NCBI GenBank assembly: GCA_015178975.1 | Contig: WHVD01000146.1 | Location: forward strand, 62,001 to 126,000 | Source: Hysterangium stoloniferum | Lineage: Eukaryota > Basidiomycota > Agaricomycetes > Hysterangiales > Hysterangiaceae | Direction of reading: 5' to 3' | Length of the DNA stretch: 64,000 nt | In this document: piece by piece, positions 9,738 through 21,893 of the stretch | Position numbering within the stretch: the first letter of the stretch is position 1 | Layout: each line of letters starts with the position of its first letter | Notes under the pieces: model-generated | Told to the model about the DNA's origin: nothing | Database searches by the model: none | Seen by the model: only the letters and a program-made list of their open reading frames with translations | Position numbers and translations under genes: made by a program

Positions 9738-11895
9738 ATGACTTACACCACCACAAGTCTGACTCTGGAGTCAGCCTTCGTGGTATTTCTCTTCCTTCTG
9801 GTACTAGCTTCCCGCTCGTCCGTTTGGAGACATAGGCGAATTCCCAAAGGCACGTAGTGGGTTTTCTCTAAAAAAGCATTGTCCCGATAATCCATTTGGG
9901 ATTTTCCAGGATTTCGTTTGCCACCCGGGCCCCGTGCGAAATCGATCTTTGGGCATGGAATTAACATGCCAACTCAACAGGAATGGATAGCATTCTCAAA
10001 CTGGGCAAAGATCTATGGTCCGTTAAAGTAGCAACAATATGTTTAAAAGGTCTTATTCATCTTATTACTCTGTCGACGGCCAGGTGATCTGTATTACATC
10101 AATGTTCTGGGACATGACATGATCGTCGTGAATTCTTCCAAAGTCGCCTACGATCTATTTGAGAAATCATCCTCAATATACTCCGACCGCGGTAGATTGC
10201 CTATGCTTAATGATCTGTACAGCTTTCAATATGTTGTGACCTCCCCTTGGTATTGATGCTAAAGGTCAATAGAATGGGATTTGACTGGAATTTTGCATTT
10301 ATGCGTTATGGAAACCTGTGGCGGCGACATCGCAAACTCATGCATAAGAAATTCCATCCCACTGCAGCAGCCAAATATCATCCCATCCAACGTAGCCAGA
10401 CACGGTATACTTCGAGAAAGAGACCCTATAGAGTTCAATCCTTATAGCGCTTTAGGAAACTGCTCCAGCAATTTTGTGAAACTCCAACTGAATTCGTGGA
10501 GCATCTTCGTCACACTGCAGGAGCGATTATAATGGAGGTAAGAAGTGGTTTTAAGGTTTTCCTTAGGCTTACAGTTATCAGATCATCTATGGAATTAAAG
10601 TAGCCCCTAAAAACGACCGTTATATAATTACAGCTAAATTGGCAATGCACGGGATGACGGTCGCAGGGAATTTTGGAACGTTCCTAGTCGATAGTATGCC
10701 AATACGTGAGTCAGTCACGGTGTTATTATAATTCATCAATATCCTCCTCGTTTTGTACTAGTGAAGTATGTTCCTGCATGGTTCCCTGGGGCAGGGTTTA
10801 AGAGAAGGGCTGCCCTATGGCGCAAAGCAACGACTGATATGTCTATAGAACCGTTTCAAGCAGTCAAGAGAGCAATGGTGACAAATCATTCATGAAAGGT
10901 ATGCATATTGTTTACAACACATCTATAGGAGATGGGAAATGAGACCCCATCATTCACTGCATCTTTGCTGGCGGAGCTGCATCACATGTCAAACAAACCA
11001 ATTGGTGAAGAAGATATTATACGAAGCACAGGGTCGACCGTATACCTTGGAGGCTCAGAGACAGTAACAACACATTCATTCACTACAATAGGTGTATTAC
11101 TCACCATAATGCCTCACACAGACGGTATCTGCTCTGCATACCTTCATCCTCGCTATGGTATGCTATCCTGAGGTACAACGTAAGGCTCAGCAGGAATTAG
11201 ATAGAGTTATTGGACTCCATCGCCTGCCAGACTTCGGAGATCGCGAAAGCTTGCCGTATATCGAGTTAATTATGAAGGAAGTTTATCGTTGGCACCCGGT
11301 TGTACCCATGGGTGTTGGGCACGCTGTTACACAAGATGATATATATGGCGAATTCTTTATACCTAAGGGCTCTATAATTGTGGGAAATATATGGTAGGAA
11401 ATAAGTGCATTCTTCCACCCTTTAACTGAAATTTCCTAGGCACATCCTTCATGACGAGAAAGATTATGGGCCAGATACTCATAAGTTCATCCCTGAACGC
11501 TTCCTTAGGCCTGGTGTGAAGGAGCCCACTGCGGCCTTTGGATTCGGCAGACGGTGAGCCAGCACTTAGGCTGACGGCGACAACTGACAACTGGCCGTTT
11601 AGAATCTGTCCAGGAAGATATATGGCCGATAATTCGGTTTTTATCGCTATTGCCTCGATATTGAAGGCGTTCAGTATTTCCCCGGCAGAAGACATTAATG
11701 GAAACCCAATCCCTATTAAGGAGGCGTTCACGTCAGGCTTCACGTCGTACGCCCCCAATACTTATCACTTTTGAGTATATCCTCAATAGACTCTGTTTCT
11801 TATTCTGTTACAGACACCCTGAAGACTTCGTATGTCGAATCACGCCCCGTTCAGAGATCATAAAACGCCTTATATATGCAGAGATTGAGGATTAA
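9738..11895 (+). CDS. Cytochrome P450 monooxygenase (copy 2), tandem paralog
   Basis: It has the same exon layout as the P450 at 6459 and clear sequence similarity throughout. The ATG at 9738 starts a hydrophobic anchor (VVFLFLLVLA) and a FRLPPGP hinge. Spliced motifs are WRRHRK, GGSET in the I-helix (the acidic residue is Glu, not Asp), KEVYRW, FIPERF and FGFGRR/ICPGR with the heme Cys. The stop is TAA at 11893. The first intron starts with GC rather than GT (AAAG then GCACGT at 9850), at the same place where copy 1 has GTAATG. The reading frame is kept only if this GC donor is used, because the nearby GT at 9854 would shift the frame. Probably functional if GC-AG splicing occurs; otherwise a recent pseudogene. 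Confidence 0.85.
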
Positions 11896-12863
11896 GTGCC
11901 ATGCAGTTGCCGGGGAACTACTGGAGCTCGAGCATGGTAATTTGTACTTCTTGAATTTTTTTTTGGAAACGAGACGTTTGCATGTGGTTAATTAGAGGCA
12001 TTGTCAGTGAATTACGAGCATGATTGGCGGCATTTCAAGCCTTAGCGAACGTTCTTTTATATTTTATGCCAGATGGATCCTTCCGAGGACTGCCAGGCTG
12101 CGCGCAAGTGGGCAATCGCCTGTACGAATTGTAAACACTACGTTCGACTTTACAGTTGTGTTTACTAGTTACTGTCTAGTCAACGATGAGTATAACGGAG
12201 AATCAGCCGGATACACAGCCATCAGCGTTCCCTTTTGCATTTGGCAATAGATGTCAGTTGAATACAACTTATATTGCAATAAGCATCACATGACATGATA
12301 TCGTTTGTTCTCATAACATATAATACCTCTCGGGTCACACAACTTCAAAGTCATTTGGTCAAGTGGTCATTGCTACAACTGATTCCAAGTAAACCTTTGT
12401 CGAATAGAAACTGCGCGCTGTCATATGTACCTCAACTAGTTTATATAAAATGGCCGCTACAGGTTCTCCCCCCAGCAAAACGAAAATGCAGTTCAGACTA
12501 TCTCAATCCTCATCATCTTCCCTTTCCTATGCATGCAAGCATCTGCAGTCGGCGGAGACTGTCCGTAAGGTGATATGTGTTGTTCTGCGCTCATGAGCCT
12601 TTTTAGTTGCTTCATCAGGAAAATAGAAAGATCAGTAAGTATGCCGTATATATTGTCTAGAGCCATATAGGAGAGCTCGCTTGAATATTCTCATTCTCAG
12701 GGATATTTTATATATTCCATGAATTTTAGAACATATTCTGAGATTGAAAATTGGGACCCCAGCACTGTGATAAAAGCTTACTACATACCTAGGTAGTGTA
12801 GGGAAGGGTGTAGATATTCCCAAATTCCTGATTTTACTGACATCATTCCCTTTCATAGGTACT
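11896..12863. other. No supported gene downstream of P450-2
   Basis: Small ORFs only. The stretch at 12710-12760 (TCCATGAATTTTAGAACATATTCTGAG) recurs near 6068 and 34358, so part of the region is dispersed repeat. Confidence 0.4.
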
Positions 12864-13333
12864 TGTTAAGGTGTCAGGAGACCAAGAGGACTAGGTGGAG
12901 GACTGGGAGGTCCATACATTGTAAGTTATTAGGAATAGGACCTAATAACCTGCATGCATGTTAGAAACTATCATTTCACTTGCCATATTCACCATTGTGG
13001 CATCCTGCCATTTGGTACCTCCAACACTGGTGTCCTGACAACTCATATTCAAGCTATTTCATTTTTGGGCCACACTCTTCCATTTCCTTTTGATGGCTCT
13101 CCACTATTTATTGTATCATTCCATTTGTGTTAGGGAGTGACACTCCCTACACTGCGATTTGGTAATATTTGATCCCATTGTTCCACTTCCCTTGTTCTCA
13201 CTCCTATTGTTCTCATTCCCATTGTTCTCCACTTGTATATATTCTGTACATGTGGATTATAATACAGTAGTGGTTTATTCCCCATCACTCATTCTAGTGT
13301 CTGTCTGCACCTGCAGCAGATACTAGTCTTACA
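12864..13333 (+). mobile_element. Candidate degenerate LTR
   Basis: It begins TGTTAAGGTGTC and ends GTCTTACA, with a TATATATTC box near 13237, as in an LTR of about 470 bp. The flanking pentamers (GTACT and GTGTT) match only in part. The next 90 bp end in a polypurine tract AAGGGGAAG at 13425-13433 like the one before the Copia LTR at 639, so this may be the remnant of a Copia element. Confidence 0.5.
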
Positions 13334-13433
13334 GTGTTATTGCCTTTTCTACATTCCTATTGTTTCTATCTACTCATACTTTGATCCATTGTTAATATCT
13401 AAGGTCTAAAGACAAAGGGGAAGTGTTGCCAGG

Positions 13434-14095
13434 CTTCAAGGGTATTTTGTACTTAACCAGGAGGTCCAGTTCTACAAAACAACTGGAGCTTGGTTTCAAC
13501 TTACATATTTGTTGCACCTTCACATGAACTGTTAGGGTGCTCTGGTATTTTGAGAAGAGCAAATAATACAAATTGGAGTGAAGACCATACTTCACTGCAT
13601 CAACCAGAAGGCCAAAATGCTAAGGGTCATAGAGATAAGAGTCACAGCTAGCTGATAATGTCTTCAAGAGGATTAGGAGAAAGTAAAGGGCTTTAAACAA
13701 GGAGTGGGTAATCTAAGTCAATATTAGAACTGAAGAACTATAGCATACATAATAGGGTTCTTCTGCAAAAGTATAACAGATGATCAGAAGGCCAATCAAG
13801 GAAGCAAGAGTCATGACAGTCAAGGGAAGTGGGGAAAAGAACAAGGATCAAACTAAAACTAAATGTGATGAAACACAAGTATTCTAAAGGTTATGAGGTA
13901 GCAAATAACATTTACACATAGAATGGGTGATGGGAAAGCATTGGGACAGAATGACCAAAAAGGTAATCTATAGAAAGACAGGTGTCAGGGTGCTGCAGGT
14001 GATGACACTGTGGTTGGGGGTACTGATAGTGGGGTACCAGGGGGTTATGAGGGTAAAACCAAGTCGCAGAGGTCCAAATGATACAGATCCTAACA
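13434..14095 (-). mobile_element. LTR of repeat family X, copy 1
   Basis: On the minus strand it starts TGTTAGGATC (plus-strand end 14095) and ends CCTGGCAACA (plus-strand 13434). The minus-strand R/U5 contains the AAGTTGAAACCAAGCTCCA version of the motif shared by LTRs here. It aligns with 24642-25096 plus 14343-14403 and with 59180-59760. The flanking pentamers do not match, so it may be a rearranged or truncated copy. Confidence 0.65.
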
Positions 14096-14342
14096 TCCAT
14101 TACTTGTTTGTTCCATTTCACTCTTTGGTCACTCATCATAATTCTGTTTTGGAACCCCACCATGTTCCACATCATTCTGTTTTATACTTAGTCAGTATAA
14201 AGCCTCTACCTGTACTCCACTTGTTAGGAATTATCATTTTGGAATCCTCCTTGCAGTATCATCTTTCTGGCAACCTATTAAGATCTAAACAAAGGGGGTA
14301 AAAGCTGGCTCTATGTCAGGGGGCCAATGATAGAGATCATAC

Positions 14343-14403
14343 TGTCAGGAGGTCCAACTCTATAAAGCAGGTGGAGCTTGGCTTCAACTTATGTGTCCCC
14401 TCA
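14343..14403 (-). mobile_element. LTR family X, copy 2, left piece (split by element A)
   Basis: It matches 13434-13525 and 59195-59270 (GGAGGTCCAACTCTATAAA, GGAGCTTGGCTTCAACTTAT) and stops at the target duplication CCTCA. The right piece resumes at 24642. Confidence 0.75.
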
Positions 14404-14882
14404 TGTTATGACTGGAAAACCTGCTGGCCTCTGGGCACCAGCTTACAGCATATATGTGCCTGACTCATTGTAATGCACTAATGACACACTGGACTCTGCC
14501 CAGACATTCTGGATCTGACTGTTCTCAATCTGGCTTTGCCGGTTGACATCTGGTTTTAGTTTGTCCCTTGTTCCTGTTTAGTTTGTAATCTGGTTTATTG
14601 TTTTGTTGTATTCCTAATATGTCCTTTTGTATGTTTGAATAAGTAGTACAATAGTCTACCAATCTATATAGGCAAGTAGCTATCTGTACATTACAATCCA
14701 ATCAGAATATCGACTTAGCATCTACTCATATACATATCCTCAGAACCCATGGGTTTCCTGTTCACTCCTGTTTGAAATTGAACACCACAATCTACAAGGG
14801 TGCAGCACATAAGCTGAAGCTGCATCCTTCCTGGAACTTCCATGGGTTTCTCTGGAAACCCACCCATAAGCTGTGAGCTTAA
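14404..14882 (+). mobile_element. 5' LTR of element A
   Basis: A 479-bp LTR from TGTTATGACTGG to GAGCTTAACA. A CTATATAGG box lies near 14664 and the GCAGCACATAAGCTGAAGC motif near 14801. It is related to the 830-840-bp solo LTRs inserted in the same element but lacks several internal blocks. Confidence 0.85.
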
Positions 14883-15027
14883 CAGTATATTCTGATTGCA
14901 CCTCATAGATTGTTTTCATCATACCACCAAGAAAAAAACCATCAGAACCACTGGAGTCCTTGGGACTTTGGTCACCATTTGGCATGTACACCACCCAGAC
15001 CCAGACACCTAGACAAAACCCAGACAC

Positions 15028-16880
15028 CATGGACAAATCTCACATCAAAGAAGTACTGGAGAATCTGGATGGCTCTGAACACAGGGATGAGTCCACAGCC
15101 CCTGACAAGGGCAAAGGTGTCAAAAACCCCCCAACTATGGAATGACCACACATTGAGGATCCCACTTCTGAAGTTTTAGCTGGTACTATAGATAAATTTA
15201 TGTATGAATCACCTGCTTGAAGAATGAAAGAAGAAAGAACAGGAACCTTCACAGTCAAAGGTCAATGCCCCGGAACCCTTCACAGGTTCCAACCCCAACA
15301 AACTCTCCACCTTCCTCATGCAATGCCGCTTCAATTTCCCCAATTGACCCGCCACATTTCCCATGGACTCCTGAAAAGTCAACTACACACTCTCCTATCT
15401 GTCGGGTTCCACATTGAAATGGTTCGAACCAGCTTTTAGTGGACTTACTGAGGAAGACCCAGTCTGGCTTGAAGACTGGAATGCATTTGTTGAAGAACTT
15501 GAAATGAATTTTGGCCCTTACGACCTGACCGTAGAAGCCGAGAACAACCTCACTAATCTTTGAATGAAGGACAACCAGTGGATCACAGACTATATTGTCC
15601 AATTCAATAATTTGGCCACACATTGTCAGTGGGGCGATCCAGCACTCTGACATCAATTTTATTCTGGCCTGCCTTCCCACCTCAAGGATGAAGTCTCGAA
15701 AGGCGAGGATGGTAAACCTAAGACATTAGCTCAGATGCATCTCAAAGCTCAGAATGAAGACACACATTATTGGGAATGTCAAGCAGAAGTACCCCATGAG
15801 ACTCCCATGGACAAATCCAATAAGTCCACGGTGAACAAAACCAACAACAACCCATTGACCAGCAACTCTAACCCCACGCAATCTGACTGGAAGAATGACA
15901 AGAAGTCTTCCAACAACAACAACTACAACAACTACAACTCTGGGAATACCAAAGGTCAGCAATCTGGAAAATCTGCCAGAAAACCCAACCTTACAGGCAA
16001 ACTTGGACCTGATGGCAAGTTGACCCCACAAGAAAGACAGCGTCATGGAGGGTGTTTATAATTAATATAATCTCAAATATTTACTAATAAAAGTCTTATT
16101 TTTACAAAACTCCATCTTTAAATAGTGATATCTATTCTGAAACAATTATATCATCAAAAAACAACCATCAGAAATAGTTCTCCATATTACATTTTATACA
16201 ACCCATAGTTATTTAACAAATTCCATTGTATATAATTTCCTTCCTTTTACAGATGCCTACTAATACTTTTATTAGTACTTTGTTTTTTAAAAGTTGTAAT
16301 GAAGTTATTTCCATGTAAAATATGTAAAATATTATTGGAAATTTTTCATACCACAGCTGTCTTTATTAAGTAAAACCCTATATATTCTGGGTATGTTGAA
16401 TCAAGTAGAAATCTGTTTAGATTGACAGATCCATTCCGAAGTAATACATATGTATTTAGAGGTGCCAATGATATACATATGCATAGAATGAACTATCTAA
16501 AGGTATCTATTTTTTAAAAGTATTAGTGTTTCAAACTACTAATTTTTTTCATTGTCTACGCGTGTCCGGAAAGATTCTTTAGTTTGTAATGTATGAGAGA
16601 GTTTAAAACTTTTTGAAAGTTTTAAAAACCAAATTATGTTTGAATCACATCCCAGATGTTTAAATGACCTTTAGAGTATATTAGAATTTGGTATACTTAA
16701 TAGTTTTCAGATATCCTCCCATATGGACAATAACCTTTGTCTTTTGTGTGGAAAACCCAGTCATCAACTCCTGGAATGCCCAGTAGTGAAAGCAAACTCT
16801 GCCAAGGGTCGTGCAGCCAATAGTTCCTCCACAGAGTCACTGTCGAAGGAAAAACCGGCTTCTGACTCAAAAAAAGGGTA
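15028..16880 (+). pseudogene. Element A gag (nucleocapsid) pseudogene
   Basis: Gag begins near the ATG at 15028 with an acidic N-terminus, then a capsid-like retrotransposon gag region about 15280-15720 (LKWFEPAF, WLEDWNAFVEELE.NFGPYD). An Asn/Ser-rich linker follows, then a CCHC zinc knuckle (CLFCGKPSHQLLEC, 16739-16780) that binds RNA during packaging. Frames shift several times and stops occur (for example at 15559 and 15648). The 673-bp insertion at 16047-16719 separates the linker from the zinc knuckle. Element B shows the same protein order on the minus strand. Confidence 0.85.
16047..16719. mobile_element. 673-bp AT-rich insertion in gag, possible MITE
   Basis: It lies between the gag codons for QERQR and MDNNLC, which are nearly adjacent in element B. 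Its ends are imperfect inverted repeats (GGAGGGTGTTTATA versus GGAGGATATCTGAA on the opposite strand). CAT occurs on both sides (16044-16046 and 16720-16722) and may be a 3-bp target duplication. The interior is strongly AT-rich and non-coding. Its class is not settled; a small non-autonomous DNA transposon fits best. Confidence 0.6.
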
Positions 16881-17176
16881 AGCAACCCTCTGGACTCCAC
16901 ATGGGTTGAGGGTTGCATTAACTCTCCACACATTGTTGAGTTCATCTATCTTAACACATCCACTCTTTTGAATTCTGACTCATTATTTGTAAAACTCACT
17001 TTTGATATGATCATGGACTCCATTTGTTCTGCACTTCTTGATCACTGTTTTGTAGATATTGAATTTACTTGAAAAAATCTGTTGTCAACTTACTTGATTA
17101 ATATGGTTGGACTCTGACTTTTTGATGGTTCAAGCAATTTGGTTATCACCCAAGCTTGTGACCTACCTATCCAGTT

Positions 17177-17623
17177 TGTCACAAATCGATTATTCTTCAA
17201 TAAAGTTGAATAATATTCTACTAATCGAACTCGAAAGCCTCGTTTGACGAAGTATATATTCACCCTGTCGATGAAGTAAGAGGCTATTACCAGTCACGAG
17301 AACTCACGGAAGTATTTGTTGAAGAAGTTATGACAAGTTAGAATTACTAGTATCACTAATTTACAGATATTTCAACTGACTTCCCTTGCTCCTTTCGTAG
17401 CCCTTTTATGCTTTTCTTCATATCATTATGACTATGTTATGAACTAATAATGAAATCATACATGACATCGAAATGAGACATGTTGAAATGAGACATGTTG
17501 AAAGAGATTCGATATTGTCAAATAATGTTTGGGTTTGTTGAGTCAAATTCGATGTGTCAAAGAGTTGTCAAATATTACCTTTGATTGTTTGTGACAATGT
17601 TGTGACTTGTGATGGTTGTGACA
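17177..17623. mobile_element. Solo LTR-like insertion (447 bp) in element A pol
   Basis: The termini are TGTCACAA and TTGTGACA, an 8-bp perfect inverted repeat. The flanking target duplication CAGTT is perfect (17172-17176 and 17624-17628). Removing it restores the codons for DLPIQF-PCGTSQ, which match element B. TG...CA ends and a 5-bp duplication fit a short LTR; orientation is unknown. Confidence 0.85.
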
Positions 17624-19188
17624 CAGTTCCCATGCGGAACTTCTCAGACAGTCACTTTCTATGTGATGCAGTTAGACTCTAGCTGCTCGTTCATCCTAGG
17701 ACACAACTGGCTAACCCAATACAATCCATTGATTGATTGGGTATCAGGTGGTATTACTTTCTGGACGCCCATGGCACCCAATATAACTGTATCGTCCCTG
17801 GCCTTCATGGCACCCATGGCCTCTACGGCATCTTTGGCTTTCCCAGAACCCATGGTAGTCCCATCCATTTCCCTCATTAATGCAGCAGCTTTTATTAGGG
17901 CTACAAAATTGGACAGATCCCAGGCATTCACAATCAACCTAAAGGTTGATGAAGCAACTGGACATTTTGCGACTCTGGAATCTGGGCACATCGCAGACCT
18001 TGAAGGCATTCCAGAGAAATTTCATGACTTCGCGGATGTTTTCAGCAAGTGTAAAGCTGACTGGCTTCTGCCCCACAGACAGTATGACCTAAAAATTGAT
18101 CTTGAAGATGGGGCCCAGCCACCCTTTGGACATATTTACCCACTATCCTCCATGGAACTCTCCACTATTCGGGATTTCCTGGATGAAAATTTGTCCATAG
18201 GTTTTATCTGGCCATCAAAGTCTCCTTTTGGAGCACCCATTCTCTTTGTCAAAAAAAAGGATGGATCCCTATGACTATGCATCAATTTCCACAGACTCAA
18301 CACTGTCACCTGGAAAGATATGTAAGTATCTGTTCCCACTTATTTCCGATCTACTTGATGCTCCACAGAATGCCCAGATCTATACCAAAGTACCTTAAAC
18401 ATGCCTACCACTTGGTCTGGATTGCCGAGGGAGATGAGTGGAAAACCACATTCCAGACCCATTATGGAGCTTTTGAATGGTTGGTAATGCCCTTCAGACT
18501 AACCAATGCTCCATCTGTTTTTCAATGTTTTATTAGTGATGTTTTTTCTGACATGCTTGATGTATCTGTCATTGTTTATTTGGACAACATTCTTATCTAC
18601 TCTGAGGACTCTGCAACACACAATAAACAAGTCCGTGAAGTTCTCTGGAGACTCTGACAACATGGTCTTTTTGCTAATGGTAAAAAATGTACTTTTGACA
18701 TGGACTCTGTGGAGTATCTGGGTTTCATAATGGGACCTGACAGGCTCTGCATGGATGAAGCTAAAGTACAAGTTATTAACAATTGGCCAGAACCCAGAAA
18801 AGTTAAAGATATACAATCTTTTCTCAGATTCACCAATTTTTACTAGTGGTTTATCCATGGATATTCCGAAATCATGGTTCCCCTTACTTGTCTTACTTGT
18901 AAGGATGTCCTGTGGAATTTCAATGATAAGTGTCGTACCTCTTTCAATCTTTTAAAAGATTCCTTTTCATCAGCCCCAATCCTTTCACATTGGAAACTGG
19001 GCCTCCCACTCATTGTTGAAATGGATGCCTCAGATTATGTGCTAGCCACTTTTTGTCTATCCAGGACTCCAACAGTGAGATTCACCCTGTGGCTTTTTTG
19101 TCCCAGACTTTTACCAGACCAGAGCTCAATTAAAATGTCCACAACAAGGAACTCCTTGCAATATTCAAAGCTTTCAAATCATGGTGAC

Positions 19189-20028
19189 TGTTATGACCGG
19201 ACAATCCCGCCGGACTCTGGGCACTAATCTGTATGCCCCCACGCGCTACAAGCACCAATCGTCTGTTTATAGGATTTCCCGCCCAGACTCCGTTACGTCA
19301 AGACTTGTTATGTTCGACCTCATTACGACACATATCAGTCACCGGACTTCCCCTGGACTCCGACTCTGTCTATGTCCATCTTCGTCCCATGCACCAGTCA
19401 CTGGACCCCGCTTAGAATCCCGTCACCGCTCTAATCGAGCCCCGTTCCCATTTTAGTCAAATGACCTGTCACGATTTAGGACTCCGCTCCTGCTCCGTTT
19501 CCCGTTATGGGTTATGCTTTGTCATGATTTGGACTCCGCTCCGTTCCGTTCCATTCCTAACACCAATTTGGTGTTTACTATTCCCATTTCATGTTTTGTT
19601 AGTTTCGTTTCACCATTACTGGATTTGGTATGTCATTCACTCCATGGTCTATATAAACTGGCAGATGTTGTACATACAATCCAGTCAGAAAATTAGTTTA
19701 GATTCCCCCCAGGAATCTAATAATATTTTCCGCTCTAAAACCTTACTCGATTCACATCGCTCGCACTAGTTGGAGCCCACAGGCTCCGGCGCATCTACCT
19801 CTCTCAACCAACTCGACTTACGACCCACGACCCCCGACCTACGACCCACGACCCCCAACTTACGACCTACGACCCACGAACCCCGCCCGGACTCCCCGGG
19901 ATCCCCGTCCGTCCGTTTGAAATTGGACAACATGATCTAGCGAGGGCGCAGCCTATAAGCTGAAGCCAAGTCCTACTGGATATCCCACAGGTTTCTCCGG
20001 AAACCCAGCCTGTGTGTGTATCCTAACA
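19189..20028 (+). mobile_element. Solo Gypsy LTR (840 bp) nested in element A RNase H
   Basis: It runs from TGTTATGACCGG to TATCCTAACA with a perfect target duplication GTGAC (19184-19188 and 20029-20033). A CTATATAAA box is at about 19650 and GCAGCCTATAAGCTGAAGCC near 19943. Removing it joins FKSW..YLEG of the RNase H as in element B. The internal short ORFs are shadows. Confidence 0.95.
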
Positions 20029-21059
20029 GTGACATTATTTGGAGGGCATGGAAATTCTGGTTGATGTTGTAACTGATCACAAAAATCTGGAATATTTTTC
20101 AACTACAAAACTTTTGACCCACCAGCAAGCCCATTGGTCCAAATATTTATCTGCTTTTAATATGGTCATCCACTTTCAACCCAGCCACCTTGGCAGAAAA
20201 CCTGATGCTTTGACTAGATGATGGGACGTCTATCCCAAAGAGGAGAGTAACAACTATGCCACAGTAAACCCACACAATTTGAAATCCATATTGACAAATT
20301 CACAACTTACCGCATCAGTCCATGCTACTTACCTCATTCATCCAGTCATCCATGGAATAATTATTATGGATATTGAGAAATTACATCAAAATATCCTATC
20401 AGCAATTCCACTAGACTCAGTAACCAAGGCACACATTAACAACCCCAGTGGTCTTTAGACCAGCATGGTTTCATAAGACTTGACCATTGCATATATGTAT
20501 TAGACTCTGGTGGCCTCTGCCTCAGAATCACCCAGTACAAACATGATCATCCACTCTCTGGACATTTTGGGCTCAATAAAACTCTATCAATAATAAGAAG
20601 AGAATATACTTGGCCCAGACTCCGAGACTCTGTTAAGCACTATTGTAAATCTTGCATTACTTGTTTATGCTCCAAATCACAGTGTCACAAGCCATATGGC
20701 CTTCTGAAGCAACTTCCAGTACTGGAACATCTGTGGAATTCAATCTCTATGGATTTAATTGAATACCTACTGGACTCCAAGGGCTATTCTGCCATCCTAG
20801 TCATTGTTGATAGATCTCCAAGCAAGGTATTTTCATCCCCACACATGATACCATTACATCTGTGCAACTAGTGGAGCTTTTCATTATCCACATATTCTCC
20901 AAGCATGGAGTCCCATCCCACATAACATCTGATAGAGGTTCCGAGTTCATATCTCATTTTTTTAGATCCCTCGGAAAATCCTTGGACATGAAGTTACACT
21001 TCACATCCAGATATCACCCAGAAGGTGATGGAAAAACCGAGCATGTCAATCAGACACTG

Positions 21060-21893
21060 TGTTAAGGCGTGTGCATGGAGCTTATCAGAGGGTTTCTGGA
21101 GAAACCTGCAGGAAAGCTGGTAGGATTTGGCTTCAGCTTATAGGCTGCACCCTCACAAGATCGTGTCATCCAATTTCAGATGGGTGGATGGGAATCCCAG
21201 GGGCACTCTGGGAGTGGTTGGTGGGTTGAAAGGTCAGAGAGTCAACTGTGGGAATCCCATGGAGGTTGAGGGGTCAGGTGGTGATGAGTCGGAGGTCAAG
21301 TAATAGATAGGTTGGAGCCAGTGGGCCCTGATAAGGTAAATAGCAAAGAGGAGATTAGAGTGGAAAATGTACTGAGATTACTGGGGGGAATCTAAGCTAA
21401 TTTTCTGACTGAATTGTATGTACAACATCTGCCAGACTATATAGACTGTGGAATGTATGTCATACCAAATCCAGTAATAATGAAATCCAAACTAGTAATC
21501 ATGAAACGAGATAAGTAAACACCAAATCTGGGGTTAGGAATGGAATGGAGTGGAGCAGAGTCCGAAACATGAGAGGTCATTAGACCATAATGGGAATGGG
21601 GTGGGAGCAGAGTCCGAAACGTGACAGGTCATTTAACCATAATGGGAATGGGGCTCAGTTAGAGAGCTGACAGGTTTTCTGAGTGGGGTCCAGGTCAGAG
21701 ATAGACAGGTATGATGTACATGGGTCCTGGCAGGTATTCCGGTGACTGATCCATGAAGTAACAGAGGTCGAGCACAGACAGGTCTGACATCCGGAGTCTG
21801 GCAGGTTTTCCTGTAAACTGACAACTGGTGTGTAAAGGGTGCTGGTGCCTATAGAGTAGGTCCTGGAGTCTGGCAGGTTTTCCAGTCATAACA
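21060..21893 (-). mobile_element. Solo Gypsy LTR (834 bp) nested in element A integrase
   Basis: On the minus strand it runs from TGTTATGACTGG to CTTAACA, flanked by a perfect target duplication CACTG (21055-21059 and 21894-21898). It interrupts the integrase between VNQT and LEQYL, exactly where element B is continuous. It is of the same family as 19189-20028 but in the opposite orientation. Confidence 0.95.
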
